This document shows positions 1-10,023 of a stretch of DNA of 33,451 nt, piece by piece. The stretch spans positions 1-33,451 of IMG/VR virus record IMGVR_UViG_3300032675_000977; one strand, given 5' to 3'. Each line of letters opens with the position of its first letter. Position 1 is the stretch's first letter. A program made the translations under genes and the position numbers. The notes beneath the pieces were generated by a model, which ran no database searches, was not told the origin of the DNA, and was given only the letters and a program-made list of their open reading frames with translations. Source of the DNA: a virus.

Positions 1-83
1 TCCCAGGCATCAAACCGTATGCCAATTGGGAAGCCCCATTTTTTAAAGGCTGTGTGTCTGCGGTTTAGCTTTACGATTTTCAT
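1..83 (-). CDS. 5' end of a truncated gene, unknown product
   Basis: An ATG at 83-81 opens a reading frame that runs off the left edge of the window. The 27 visible residues begin MKIVKLNRRHTAFKKWGFPI and are basic with aromatic residues. No family can be named. I accept it because a near-consensus promoter ends only about 9 nt before the ATG and no other start fits that promoter. There is no Shine-Dalgarno sequence, so the message would be essentially leaderless. Confidence 0.6.
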   Translation of the reverse strand, partial: MKIVKLNRRHTAFKKWGFPIGIRFDAW

Positions 84-92
84 AATACTGCT

Positions 93-121
93 ATTGTACT
101 ATTTTGAGTATTTTTGGTCAA
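93..121 (-). promoter_or_regulatory. sigma70-like promoter, leaderless configuration
   Basis: Read on the minus strand: TTGACC (116-121), 17-nt spacer, TACAAT (93-98). The -10 ends 9 nt before the ATG at 83, so transcription should begin within about 3 nt of the start codon. It directly abuts the T-tract of the groEL terminator. Confidence 0.8.
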
Positions 122-122
122 C

Positions 123-145
123 AAAAAACCCACCGAAGTGGGTTT
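123..145 (-). terminator. Rho-independent terminator after groEL (UUCG loop)
   Basis: On the minus strand an 8-bp stem AAACCCAC/GTGGGTTT closes a TTCG tetraloop and is followed by a T-run. It lies 20 nt past the groEL stop. The same CCCAC-TTCG-GTGGG core recurs after the porin gene. Confidence 0.85.
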
Positions 146-164
146 AATGTTAGTACCTACTAAC

Positions 165-1787
<1,623 letters not shown>

Positions 1788-2087
1788 TTATTCTCCTAGT
1801 GTGATAACGCCGAGGATGTCTTCCTCTTTTAAAATCAATAATTCTTCTCCGTCAATCTTGACAGTCTGACCAGAAAACTTGCCAAACAATACACGATCGT
1901 TAACAGCAACATCAAGTGCAATTAATTCACTTGTTTCTTTGTTACGTTTGCCCGGACCTACTGCTAGTACTGTACCTTGATCTGCTTTTTCTGCGGCGGC
2001 GTCAGGAATAAAGATACCACCTTTAGTTACTGTTTCGCTGTCGACTCTGCGAACTACAACTCTGTCGGATAGAGGTTTAAGATTCAT
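1788..2087 (-). CDS. groES: Co-chaperonin GroES (10 kDa)
   Basis: Heptameric lid of the GroEL chamber. The protein is 99 aa, close to the bacterial norm. It has the N-terminal [12 protein letters not shown] strand, a mobile loop ending in GGIFIPDAA that would contact GroEL (GGI-hydrophobic motif), and the C-terminal ILGVI strand. Its start is preceded by AAAGGAGTT at good spacing. It is the first gene of the groES-groEL operon and has its own strong promoter. T4 instead encodes only a GroES-like protein (gp31), so this phage differs from T4 by carrying both partners. Confidence 0.96.
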   Translation of the reverse strand: MNLKPLSDRVVVRRVDSETVTKGGIFIPDAAAEKADQGTVLAVGPGKRNKETSELIALDVAVNDRVLFGKFSGQTVKIDGEELLILKEEDILGVITLGE

Positions 2088-2123
2088 TATGAACTCCTTT
2101 TAATAAAATAAATGATTTGTGTT

Positions 2124-2153
2124 ATTGTACTACGAAAAACTGCTGTATGTCAA
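2124..2153 (-). promoter_or_regulatory. Promoter of groES-groEL
   Basis: On the minus strand: TTGACA (2148-2153), 18-nt spacer, TACAAT (2124-2129). The TGA stop of the upstream 271-aa gene lies inside the -35 TTGACA. No CIRCE or heat-shock operator was seen, so expression looks constitutive/early. Confidence 0.85.
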
Positions 2154-2965
2154 TTAATAACTAAGTTAGTTTGTGGATTTTGGGCATCACGCTCTAACCA
2201 TTGTGCAACACCGTCTAGTAGGTCTGGACTATTCTTAACTAGTTGATCTATCATGTACTCATAGATATCCATGCGATTTCTACGTATAACTGCGGCAAGT
2301 ACATGGTGCCATTTATAAATGTTCCATCCTGCATAGTTAATCTTGGGCATGAAGTAATCCATATCTGCGTCAGGCATAAAGTTAAATATGTTCCAAAGTC
2401 CGTGGAATCCAAAACTTGGCTTGTATGTGCCTAATTCAAAACTAAATTGCTGTGCTACTGTGGTAGGAGCAAACTGTATGCCGTATTGTTCTTCTAAGTA
2501 TGCTCTTTTAGTTTTGCCAATAATATTATCTTCTGCAACAGATTCTTCTGGGGTTAAACTGATAGCGGGATCCTGGCAAGCATCTAATAGTTTCTTACTG
2601 CGTAAACTAAAGCCACCATTGCCAACGTTACGTCCTTCTTGTTCCCATGGCCAAGGTGCACCGATATAGTCAAACTCCATAAAGTGATCTAACCATAGTT
2701 CGCTATCGTTTGCCATGCCATCCCATTGTACATATAGCGCATGGCTAGTATCAACGTGTTCAGCAGTACCTTTAAGCATGATATCAGCATACTCGCTAAT
2801 GTTGGCAACCGGTGGTACAATGATATGCTTGGCACCAGGATAAATTTCTCGATCACTGATAACTAATATTTCTTTTGGATCAATGTGTTTTAAACTGTGT
2901 TCAATTGCGTGACGAGTTAAATCATACCACTGGAATTCAATTGCTACTAAGGTAATGTTTTTCAT
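2150..2965 (-). CDS. DUF5672-type glycosyltransferase-like protein
   Basis: 271 aa. The central part has the signature of DUF5672 proteins: YVQWDGM, then a DYIGAPWPW segment, then VGNGGFSLRSKKLL, followed by an acidic EDN element. DUF5672 is associated with glycosyltransferases of surface-glycan loci; the substrate is unknown. The roughly 80-residue C-terminal extension is not recognised. The start overlaps the GT9 gene by 4 nt, and the gene ends the glycan cassette just before the groES promoter. Together with its neighbours it probably helps assemble or modify a cell-surface or virion glycan. Confidence 0.8.
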   Translation of the reverse strand: MKNITLVAIEFQWYDLTRHAIEHSLKHIDPKEILVISDREIYPGAKHIIVPPVANISEYADIMLKGTAEHVDTSHALYVQWDGMANDSELWLDHFMEFDYIGAPWPWEQEGRNVGNGGFSLRSKKLLDACQDPAISLTPEESVAEDNIIGKTKRAYLEEQYGIQFAPTTVAQQFSFELGTYKPSFGFHGLWNIFNFMPDADMDYFMPKINYAGWNIYKWHHVLAAVIRRNRMDIYEYMIDQLVKNSPDLLDGVAQWLERDAQNPQTNLVIN

Positions 2966-3852
2966 AGTTGTCTTAAAATTGCTTGTGCTATTACATCTGT
3001 ATCAAAATTGTTATTGCAAGGTGTGTTACCTTTTTTGCATACTAACTGACGTACAGGGCGGGCTTGATCTCGATTACAGCCTCGGCAGTCTTCTTCTGTT
3101 GGAATAGCAGTAGTATGATATCCATCTTCATGTCGACGTTGTGGAATAATAACATCGGGATCTAAGTGCGTTAGTAAAGCAATGATGTGAGTGCTACTTG
3201 CTGCGGCACAATGGAATGGCCCGCTATCAATACCAACAAATGCCTTGGCATGATCGCATAGATACTTAATTTGCTGACTATTGTATTGACCACGTAGATC
3301 AACAAACAAGGGATGATCTACCCAATGATCTGTTGTGCCGCCCACACATACTACTTTAAAGTCTGCACAAGCTTCAAACAGTTTGCCAAATACTTCTAAC
3401 CATACATCCATACTAATGTTCTTTGCAGTCCAGTGCCAATTACGCATGTGAACAACAATAAACTTGGTACCAATTTCTTTTAAGTCTGCGTCTACAGCAA
3501 TCTTATCTTCTTCTGTGGGGAATAGTTCTACAGCCATATTGCGAGTAGTATCTGCAAACACGCGATAAAAATAGTTCTTTACATAGTGTTCAGTAGGATT
3601 GAGCTCGTATGCATCATCTAAATTAAAATATAAATCCCATCGGCTTTTTACATCTGGAATCTGATCAACCGGGAATATATTTCTAATATGCGGATTATTG
3701 CGATATGGTTCCGCAAAATCTGTAGCAATATCAATTTGAGCATCATCTCCAAACTTACGTTTTAACTCACGCACAACGCCTGTAGTCATAATAACGTCAC
3801 CAATGGCAGCACGTCTTTGTACAAGAATGTTAATGGGTTTTTCTAATTTCAT
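2962..3852 (-). CDS. Glycosyltransferase family 9 (heptosyltransferase-like)
   Basis: 296 aa. GT9 enzymes such as WaaC/WaaF move ADP-heptose onto lipopolysaccharide core. Here the N-terminus INILVQRRAAIGDVIMTTGV matches the RxxxIGDxxxT start of that family, and the C-terminal AFVGIDSGPFHCAAA is the family's donor-site GxDSGxxHxAAA motif. It lacks a signal peptide, as expected for a cytoplasmic enzyme at the inner membrane face. It is shorter than typical WaaF (about 350 aa). A Cys-rich tail (CRGC, CKKGNTPC near residues 255-280) is unusual and could bind metal. It lies in the glycan cassette, overlapping the DUF5672 gene. Confidence 0.85.
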   Translation of the reverse strand: MKLEKPINILVQRRAAIGDVIMTTGVVRELKRKFGDDAQIDIATDFAEPYRNNPHIRNIFPVDQIPDVKSRWDLYFNLDDAYELNPTEHYVKNYFYRVFADTTRNMAVELFPTEEDKIAVDADLKEIGTKFIVVHMRNWHWTAKNISMDVWLEVFGKLFEACADFKVVCVGGTTDHWVDHPLFVDLRGQYNSQQIKYLCDHAKAFVGIDSGPFHCAAASSTHIIALLTHLDPDVIIPQRRHEDGYHTTAIPTEEDCRGCNRDQARPVRQLVCKKGNTPCNNNFDTDVIAQAILRQL

Positions 3853-3857
3853 ATTAT

Positions 3858-5084
3858 TTAAAAAGATTCGTGTGTTATTGTGGGAAAGTATTTAATAAAC
3901 AAATCGTTTTCGTTATCACGTATATTGCGAATCTTCTTGACAATCTCGTTATAAACATTCCACGCAAGCGGGACGAATATCACGCTGTCCTTGTTGCGAA
4001 TGCCCTTGATATAATCAGAACTAACTACTGGAATAGTTGTACCTGGACAGAATAGGCCTTGTTTCAAGGGGTTATCATCAACAACCGCATCTAAATAAAT
4101 GTCGCTTGCATTGATTAAGGTCATACCTTTAGCAGCAGCGCCGTACCCAACAATATGATATCCGTGATGACGATATTCGTCAAGTTGATCTTTAAGTCGA
4201 GTGATTAGTTTGTTTACACCTTCTGCCCACTTGGTATAGGTTTCAGGCGTTTGTAATCCAAGTGCTCGTTCATTTGCAAGGATGTTTTCTACACGTGCTT
4301 GTTCTGTAGCTTTCTTGGATAAGATAAAGATATAACTAGTTCCGTGGATAGGAGTTTTAATTACATCATTCAAATACAAGCCGGCACGTTCTGCTAAACA
4401 CTTCATGCTATACGCATTGTAATAACTAATATGCTCGTGATAGATAGTGTCAAACTCTCCATTTGGCACCATGTCTGCTTGACTTGTGCTAATAAAGATC
4501 TTGCCATCGTTACGTAAATAATCCCGGGCAAGACGTAAATATGCAAGTGGATCAGGAATATGAGCAAATGAATTTTGTGTAGTAATAATATCAAAGTCTC
4601 TACCTAACTTACCTGCACTATCTTCGTCCCAGAATCCCAGTACCACATTGTGGTTAGCACTTGACTTAGCGTGTAAGTTAGTTGCTGGATCTACCCCAAA
4701 TGTTTGTAATTTGATCTTTTTAAATGCGTTAAGTTGACTACCATCATTACAGCCAATGTCCAATACTCCGCCATCGGGCCAACGATCAAATTGCTCACGC
4801 ACAAAATTGGCGTACCAATCCATGTACTCTACGTAGGTGCCGCTAGTTCCGCTAACATATAGATAGTGTGTGTAGATTAGTGCAGGGTTAACTGCATGTG
4901 TAAGTTGTAGGTGGTTACAGTTAGTGCAACGGTTAATTGCAAGTGGGAACCATAAATCTGTATCTAGAACTCCGGCATGTTCCTGGAAGTTATTTGCCAG
5001 TGGCTGATCTTGTAAATCTAATGTCAATACTAGATCATTGCCGCCACATGCAAGACATTCTGTAATTTGTGTACAATCTTCCAT
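3858..5084 (-). CDS. Sugar C-methyltransferase-like protein (zinc + SAM domains)
   Basis: 408 aa with three regions expected in the NovU/TylC-III family of sugar C-methyltransferases. First is an N-terminal zinc-binding module (CLAC at residues 10-13, CTNC near 55). Second is a class I SAM fold with VLDIGCNDGSQL near residue 107. Third is a C-terminal domain starting around YHIVGYGAAAKGMT. Family members methylate a keto-deoxysugar nucleotide, which fits the adjacent dTDP-glucose 4,6-dehydratase-like gene that would make a 4-keto-6-deoxy sugar. The start abuts the stop of the upstream gene (shared base at 5084). The exact sugar product cannot be deduced. Confidence 0.85.
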   Translation of the reverse strand: MEDCTQITECLACGGNDLVLTLDLQDQPLANNFQEHAGVLDTDLWFPLAINRCTNCNHLQLTHAVNPALIYTHYLYVSGTSGTYVEYMDWYANFVREQFDRWPDGGVLDIGCNDGSQLNAFKKIKLQTFGVDPATNLHAKSSANHNVVLGFWDEDSAGKLGRDFDIITTQNSFAHIPDPLAYLRLARDYLRNDGKIFISTSQADMVPNGEFDTIYHEHISYYNAYSMKCLAERAGLYLNDVIKTPIHGTSYIFILSKKATEQARVENILANERALGLQTPETYTKWAEGVNKLITRLKDQLDEYRHHGYHIVGYGAAAKGMTLINASDIYLDAVVDDNPLKQGLFCPGTTIPVVSSDYIKGIRNKDSVIFVPLAWNVYNEIVKKIRNIRDNENDLFIKYFPTITHESF

Positions 5085-5800
5085 TAGTTCTTAATAGGTG
5101 TTCCATTTGGTGCAATTTGTCCTTCCACACCAAGATTGGCAATTTCGTGAACATTTGCAGGATCTAAGAATTTAGCAAGCACGTGTTCAATGTCCACATA
5201 ACCGCCTTGACTTAAACGTTCAGCAAAGAAAATAAATGAATCTCCGTATACCTTAACAACTTCATCTACACGACTAGTTGGCCAAGACCATAAGCGAGCC
5301 ATGTATTGAAATGGCACCTGTGTTATTTCTGGCGGGAATTGGCTTTTGTATTTTGGTCCAATAACAATTTTATCCTGCACATCAGACTGTTCGTATGTTT
5401 CTACATCAAACATATCGTTAAGAATATATCGACCAGACATCTTGTGTATACGATCAATATTAGCAAAAAGTCCTTCATGCGCTAATACAGCCAATGCACG
5501 ACCAAAACACATGATTTCTGTTCCGTTCTTTACTACGTCCCAGTTATCGTTATCATACAATGCTTGTACTTCTTCGTCCTGACTGTAATCAACAAATACA
5601 TCACAGTTACTACGTAGAATAGCTTCTTGTGTAGGCTTGATTGGTTCTCCGCAACATTCCATAATAACAATAAGAGCAGTAGGAATCTTAGACTTGATAC
5701 TGTTAATTGTGTCAATGGTTTGTTGCAACCGTTCTTCGGGTTTGAATACGCCAAACTTACTGTTGACTGCACTGGTTACGATAAATGCGTGTTTGATCAT
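5084..5800 (-). CDS. Glycosyltransferase-like protein of unknown family
   Basis: 238 aa. I do not recognise a named family with certainty. The opening HAFIVTSAVNSKFG, a central HKMSGRYILND segment and an aromatic-rich second half resemble GT-A-type proteins found in surface-polysaccharide and phage glycan loci. It overlaps the 4,6-dehydratase gene by 4 nt upstream and the C-methyltransferase gene by 1 nt downstream, so it belongs to the glycan operon. No signal peptide or membrane segment is visible. Confidence 0.6.
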   Translation of the reverse strand: MIKHAFIVTSAVNSKFGVFKPEERLQQTIDTINSIKSKIPTALIVIMECCGEPIKPTQEAILRSNCDVFVDYSQDEEVQALYDNDNWDVVKNGTEIMCFGRALAVLAHEGLFANIDRIHKMSGRYILNDMFDVETYEQSDVQDKIVIGPKYKSQFPPEITQVPFQYMARLWSWPTSRVDEVVKVYGDSFIFFAERLSQGGYVDIEHVLAKFLDPANVHEIANLGVEGQIAPNGTPIKN

Positions 5801-6828
5801 TTACGCAACCAACGAGTATTAACTAATGTCCATTCAACTACTTCTTTAACACGTTCACTGAACTTGATCTTTGGTTCCCAACCTAGGCTCTTTAACAATT
5901 CGCCACTGAGTGCGTAACGCAAGTCATGCCCAGGACGGCTTGAATGGAAGTCGGTCATTTCATACTGTAGTTCATTACCTACTGCCGCAGCAATCATTTT
6001 AGCAAGTGTTAGGTTATCGATTTCTTCTGGCCCGACCAGGTTAAACTTAGGACACTTGGCTCCGCCGTAATCACCTGTATGCTTGTAGTCTTGTAAGTTC
6101 TCAAGAATAAACATTAGGCCATCTGCTACATCTTTGGCGTGGATGTAATGACGTGAACCTGCGATAGTTTTGCTTGGATCACTGTGTACAGTAACAACTT
6201 CACCATCACGTGCTTTTTGGATTACCATCGGGATAAACTTCTCCGGATGTTGACGTTCGCCAAACACATTCATAGTATGTGTAACTACAATAGGTAACTT
6301 GTAGGTGTTTTCAAACGCTACGCAAATTTCTTCTGCGGCCGCTTTTGATGCTGAGTAAGGGTTTGTTGAGTTGTAACGATCATACTCAGCGTAATTAACA
6401 CCTTCTGGTGCTGGACCAAATACTTCATCTGTTGAGAAATAAACAAAGCGATCTAGGTTAGGTAGTGTACGTGCATACTGTAGCAAGTTGGTTGTGCCAA
6501 CCACGTTGTCCATAACAAATTCCATTGGGAATTCAATACTACGGTCTACGTGGCTACCTGCGGCCAAGTGTAGTACAATATTGATATCGCCAATCATTGC
6601 GGCAGTAAGCGGATTGATTTCTGCTTTAAGATCATGCCATACAATTTTTAAACGATTTTGCTGATCTTTAGGAATGTCTTGCATCATATCAGCAAGGCGG
6701 TTTAAGTTACCGCTAAAGTCTAAACGATCTAGACTTACAATTTCCCAATCTGTTGTGCGTAAGATACGCTCGATTACGTGGTGTGCAATAAAGCCAGCAC
6801 CGCCAGTGATTAACACTCTTTTTGTCAT
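5797..6828 (-). CDS. NAD-dependent dTDP-glucose 4,6-dehydratase-like protein
   Basis: 343 aa extended short-chain dehydrogenase. The Rossmann motif GGAGFIA is at residues 9-15, the active-site FVYFSTDEVFG carries the Thr-Asp-Glu triad of 4,6-dehydratases, and NPYSASKAAAEE holds the catalytic YxxxK. RmlB enzymes convert NDP-glucose to 4-keto-6-deoxy-glucose, the entry point to rhamnose and other deoxysugars. No rmlA, rmlC or rmlD is visible in this window, so the sugar nucleotide may come from the host. It has a clear GGAG Shine-Dalgarno and a late-type promoter just upstream. Confidence 0.88.
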   Translation of the reverse strand: MTKRVLITGGAGFIAHHVIERILRTTDWEIVSLDRLDFSGNLNRLADMMQDIPKDQQNRLKIVWHDLKAEINPLTAAMIGDINIVLHLAAGSHVDRSIEFPMEFVMDNVVGTTNLLQYARTLPNLDRFVYFSTDEVFGPAPEGVNYAEYDRYNSTNPYSASKAAAEEICVAFENTYKLPIVVTHTMNVFGERQHPEKFIPMVIQKARDGEVVTVHSDPSKTIAGSRHYIHAKDVADGLMFILENLQDYKHTGDYGGAKCPKFNLVGPEEIDNLTLAKMIAAAVGNELQYEMTDFHSSRPGHDLRYALSGELLKSLGWEPKIKFSERVKEVVEWTLVNTRWLRK

Positions 6829-6855
6829 TTGAACTCCGTTATTATTTGATACTAC

Positions 6856-6863
6856 TATTTATT
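6856..6863 (-). promoter_or_regulatory. T4-like late promoter before the 4,6-dehydratase gene
   Basis: Minus strand reads CTAATAAATAGTAG; core AATAAATA at 6856-6863. If placed like T4 late promoters, transcription starts near 6850, giving a leader of about 22 nt that contains GGAG before the ATG at 6828. The core overlaps the stop codon of the preceding GT17 gene. Confidence 0.55.
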
Positions 6864-7707
6864 AGCTAAAAAGTTCACGGGCACTTTTTGTAACCCCAGA
6901 AATAATTTTATCTTGATACTGCGCTAGGTTGTCTACTACTGTACGTGGAAAGTAATCATCAACTGCAACTGGTGTAAACGGCCTAGGGTCTTGTGGATTG
7001 AATCCAACCCCACGTGCGATCATAGCATCCACATCAATGTTGCTTAATACTTGATCATTGTTTAATTCTGTGTGTGCAAAACTACGAATTTTATTCTTAA
7101 CAAACTCTGTATCGCCTAGGTAGGTAAAATGCCATCCTGCATGTTCGTACATACGGATAGTGTCATCTTCATAATTCATCGGTAACTGTGTTAAATTAAA
7201 TCTAGTTCCACGGAAAGCATCTGGTGCTTCTAAGAACTTACGTCGGCAAGCAACTGTCCATACGTGATAACTTTCATTATTATTAACTAGCATATAGTTA
7301 AGTTTGAAATTAAAATACGGCATACGGAATCCCATGATATCTTTAGGATTAGCTCGTATGTGATCAATTGTTTCTGGACGTAAAATTTCGTCTGCATCAC
7401 CAATGATACAAATATCTTCCGGGTCTGCTCCATCTAGTCCACGCATGATAGCATTGCGTTGGAAGATATCATTTACCCAAGCATCTGGATCGCCGGGCGC
7501 ATCATCAACAACAACGTGAATCATTTTGTCATGATACTGAGCATACCGATCCCAGTTATCTTTAAGGAATAACTGCTTAGGAGTACTTTGGAAAGTAGTA
7601 GTTGCTTCTACAATAACAAAGTGATCAACATGATTGTATAACTCTGCTAAACGTAGGTCTAGTAAATCTAATTCATTGTAAAAGGGAAAGCAATCGTATA
7701 TTTTCAT
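6862..7707 (-). CDS. Glycosyltransferase family 17
   Basis: 281 aa. It begins MKIYDCFPFYNELDLLDLRL, the hallmark of GT17 (relatives of beta-1,4-N-acetylglucosaminyltransferase III). VIVEATTTFQ and the metal/nucleotide-binding region IIGDADEIL follow at the expected places. Phage and bacterial GT17 members sit in surface-glycan clusters; acceptor and donor are unknown. It overlaps the FkbM methyltransferase gene by 4 nt. It is cytoplasmic, with no membrane segment. Confidence 0.88.
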   Translation of the reverse strand: MKIYDCFPFYNELDLLDLRLAELYNHVDHFVIVEATTTFQSTPKQLFLKDNWDRYAQYHDKMIHVVVDDAPGDPDAWVNDIFQRNAIMRGLDGADPEDICIIGDADEILRPETIDHIRANPKDIMGFRMPYFNFKLNYMLVNNNESYHVWTVACRRKFLEAPDAFRGTRFNLTQLPMNYEDDTIRMYEHAGWHFTYLGDTEFVKNKIRSFAHTELNNDQVLSNIDVDAMIARGVGFNPQDPRPFTPVAVDDYFPRTVVDNLAQYQDKIISGVTKSARELFS

Positions 7708-8408
7708 TGTCTCTGGAATATTAAGTTTACATCTGTTTCTGCTACTAAATTATAATTGTTAGCAAGCATAAAGTCAATGATACTTTGCGTACTACCCGGA
7801 CTATAATCTTCACTTGGTTCTACAATAAGAATAAATGGTTTGTATTTTACCCAATCAATATCTTGTAGAATACGCAAGTCATATCCTTCGACGTCTACAC
7901 TTAACAAAATCATTTCTGAATCTGCACGTGCTAATACTTCGTTGGCCCTGATAGTCGGTACTGTAATCTTTTCATCGATTCCTGGTGTTCTAATTGAAAC
8001 AAATTTATCATCTAGACTGCTTGTTTCATTATTGGCACTAATGTAAAAGTCTACCGTGGGCTCGTCTGTGTCAACTACTGCCGCTTGAATAATAATATCC
8101 CCACGGCGGAATTGTTGCAACGCCGGAATCAATTTTGGATTTGCTTCTACTAGGAATGCTTGTATTCCAAACTTTTCTTTTAGTAAATAACTACTACTTG
8201 TGCATACAGGATGATTAGCACCGATTTCCACAAAAGCGATAGATTCAGGACTTCCGTGTATTTTTACGTGTGCCCGTAATAATCCTTCGACTATAATGTC
8301 CTCATAGCATTGACTATAGGTTGCTGTTAAGTATGCAGGTATGTTTGGGTTCGGCATACCTGTTTCTAGTATACGCTGGTATACAAAACTATTAACTATT
8401 TTATCCAT
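7704..8408 (-). CDS. FkbM family methyltransferase
   Basis: About 234 aa from the ATG at 8408. A longer frame would need a TTG start at 8447 deep inside the upstream gene, so I prefer the ATG, which overlaps the upstream stop as ATGGATAA. SAM-binding motif FVEIGANHP and the later VDVEGYD and LIVEPS segments are typical of FkbM O-methyltransferases, which often methylate sugars in glycan loci. YSQCYEDIIVE before the SAM site is also characteristic. Translational coupling to the HAD gene is likely. Confidence 0.85.
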   Translation of the reverse strand: MDKIVNSFVYQRILETGMPNPNIPAYLTATYSQCYEDIIVEGLLRAHVKIHGSPESIAFVEIGANHPVCTSSSYLLKEKFGIQAFLVEANPKLIPALQQFRRGDIIIQAAVVDTDEPTVDFYISANNETSSLDDKFVSIRTPGIDEKITVPTIRANEVLARADSEMILLSVDVEGYDLRILQDIDWVKYKPFILIVEPSEDYSPGSTQSIIDFMLANNYNLVAETDVNLIFQRQ

Positions 8409-9756
8409 TTGTAAATTGATCCAAGTAGGTTGTTTCTTGATTAACAAAGTCGCCTAATAGTGCATACAAATCTGTACGAACACATAAGCTACTTGTGCAA
8501 TATCGGAAAAACTCTATAAGCTGATCATGAGGTAGGCCAGCAAGTTCATTCTTAATTGCTTGTTTATATATACTAGACAATGCTACCGCTTGATATACAG
8601 GACGGTGTATAGCATTAACAATGTCTTTATCTAGTTCGGGAGTACCAAACTCTGCATGGAACATACCATCTGTAAATTGTTCTACACGATTTAAATGTCC
8701 GTGATCGCCGCAATTAAATACTTCTAGCAATAAGTTAGTCTGTCCAATTTCTGTATTAGTAGTAAGGTAGCTAAAGGTTGCAGGTAGAGTTGGCTTAGTA
8801 GGAGTGTAATAACTTTGGTCTGAGTAGATTAATACTTCAACATCAATGGGATCAAGTTTTTGCCATGTGCCGCCAGTGCTTGAAATATCTACTAGAACTG
8901 CGTTAGGCGCACTATGTCTGTGTAAGTATGCTAGAGCTAATGCAGGATCTGTGTAGGCAACCTTGCGTGAGAAAGGTGTATAGTAGCTTAGTTCAAAATA
9001 CTCATTGTATATCTTATGTAATAGCTGACAATCTCTGCCAAGGAATACTATGGGACGTGCTTGATATTTTCTATACAGCAACTCACTAGCAATAAACAAA
9101 AAAGGTAAGTTTAAACTGGCAGATAAATCTGAGAATACTTCATTTGTCGCAGAACCACTACGTAACCTCGCTTCTCTTGCAAGTGTGGCAATATTTTTTA
9201 AATTATTACTAAACAGATCTTGCTCATAGTCGTTAAAGTGTGTGCCTAGATATAGTTCACCGTTGATGTTATGTGCAAGAGCTTGCGCTACATCGCTGTT
9301 AGTATGGTCACCTAGATGTATACCAGGCTTGCAATGTTGCATACGACGCCATATATCCCCGGTGCTTTTGTCGCCGCCACTTTGATATATTGTTACTTGC
9401 TTGGTAAGGCCAATGCTACGTACAAATTGTAAAATAGCACTACCATGCAAATACATATCAGAAATTAGAATGTCTCCATCCTTAACTCTATCTATATTTT
9501 TTTGTATCGGAAAAGAAGTTTCAATTTCTAGTTCGAGTTCGCGAGTAGCAATAACATTACGCTGGTCTGCGGCGATAGCGTTGGTGTCAACTAGATAATC
9601 GTATATTTGTTCATACGAACGTCCGCCAGTGTCAGCGGCTTTTCTTTGTTGAACAAAGTCGGGCAAATTAAATTCAGCAGATAGATGATGCCAAATTGGA
9701 TCGCTAGTAAAATATCTACGTGCTAGTAGTGTATCAAATACGTCAAACGAATTCAT
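8401..9756 (-). CDS. HAD-superfamily hydrolase, glycan-locus type
   Basis: 451 aa. It starts SFDVFDTLLAR, the DxFDT form of HAD motif I in which the usual +2 Asp is replaced by Phe. DILISDMYLHG supplies motif II and HLGDHTNSDV the C-terminal acidic motif. Proteins with this start occur beside polysaccharide glycosyltransferases. The roughly 250 residues after the HAD domain are unrecognised and could bind a glycan or partner. Because the motif I acid is missing, phosphatase activity is not certain. Its ATG overlaps the stop of the 53-aa upstream gene (TAATG), implying coupled translation from the promoter at 9950-9978. Confidence 0.75.
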   Translation of the reverse strand: MNSFDVFDTLLARRYFTSDPIWHHLSAEFNLPDFVQQRKAADTGGRSYEQIYDYLVDTNAIAADQRNVIATRELELEIETSFPIQKNIDRVKDGDILISDMYLHGSAILQFVRSIGLTKQVTIYQSGGDKSTGDIWRRMQHCKPGIHLGDHTNSDVAQALAHNINGELYLGTHFNDYEQDLFSNNLKNIATLAREARLRSGSATNEVFSDLSASLNLPFLFIASELLYRKYQARPIVFLGRDCQLLHKIYNEYFELSYYTPFSRKVAYTDPALALAYLHRHSAPNAVLVDISSTGGTWQKLDPIDVEVLIYSDQSYYTPTKPTLPATFSYLTTNTEIGQTNLLLEVFNCGDHGHLNRVEQFTDGMFHAEFGTPELDKDIVNAIHRPVYQAVALSSIYKQAIKNELAGLPHDQLIEFFRYCTSSLCVRTDLYALLGDFVNQETTYLDQFTNG

Positions 9757-9917
9757 TACTCGGCTTCTTGTGTAGTTACTCGTTCACCTAGGTATTGTTT
9801 AACAACTCGCACAAGTTTACGTTCTGTATCGTAAACAAATTCTTTAGCATCTTCTTCAGTGGTAACTACTAAGATAAAGCCATTTGCGGCACGACGGATT
9901 TCTAATGATTCAAACAT
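9756..9917 (-). CDS. Small unknown protein (53 aa), first gene of glycan operon
   Basis: A 53-residue frame starting MFESLEIRRAANGFILVV and rich in charged residues, ending ERVTTQEAE. It has a promoter at the right distance and a TTGGAGT Shine-Dalgarno, and its stop overlaps the start of the HAD gene as TAATG. The pattern (two predicted strands, a helix, acidic end) suggests a small soluble protein; no family is recognised. Confidence 0.7.
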   Translation of the reverse strand: MFESLEIRRAANGFILVVTTEEDAKEFVYDTERKLVRVVKQYLGERVTTQEAE

Positions 9918-9949
9918 TGTAATACTCCAATAGGGGTTAACTAGTAGCT

Positions 9950-9978
9950 AGTATACAGTATCAAGAAATTAAAGTCAA
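9950..9978 (-). promoter_or_regulatory. Promoter of the glycan-modification operon
   Basis: Minus strand TTGACT (9973-9978), 17-nt spacer, TATACT (9950-9955), followed by AGCTACTAG. The -35 lies right after the T-tract of the porin terminator. The -10 region TATACTAGCTACT is also found in the omega-like gene's promoter. Confidence 0.82.
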
Positions 9979-9980
9979 CA

Positions 9981-10001
9981 AAAAGCCCACCGAAGTGGGC
10001 T
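9981..10001 (-). terminator. Rho-independent terminator after porin (UUCG loop)
   Basis: Minus strand: 7-bp stem AGCCCAC/GTGGGCT with TTCG tetraloop, then TTTTTG. It lies 20 nt past the porin stop. It is near-identical to the groEL terminator and likewise fused to the next promoter's -35. Confidence 0.85.
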
Positions 10002-10023
10002 AATTATCTATCCAAAATTTGGA

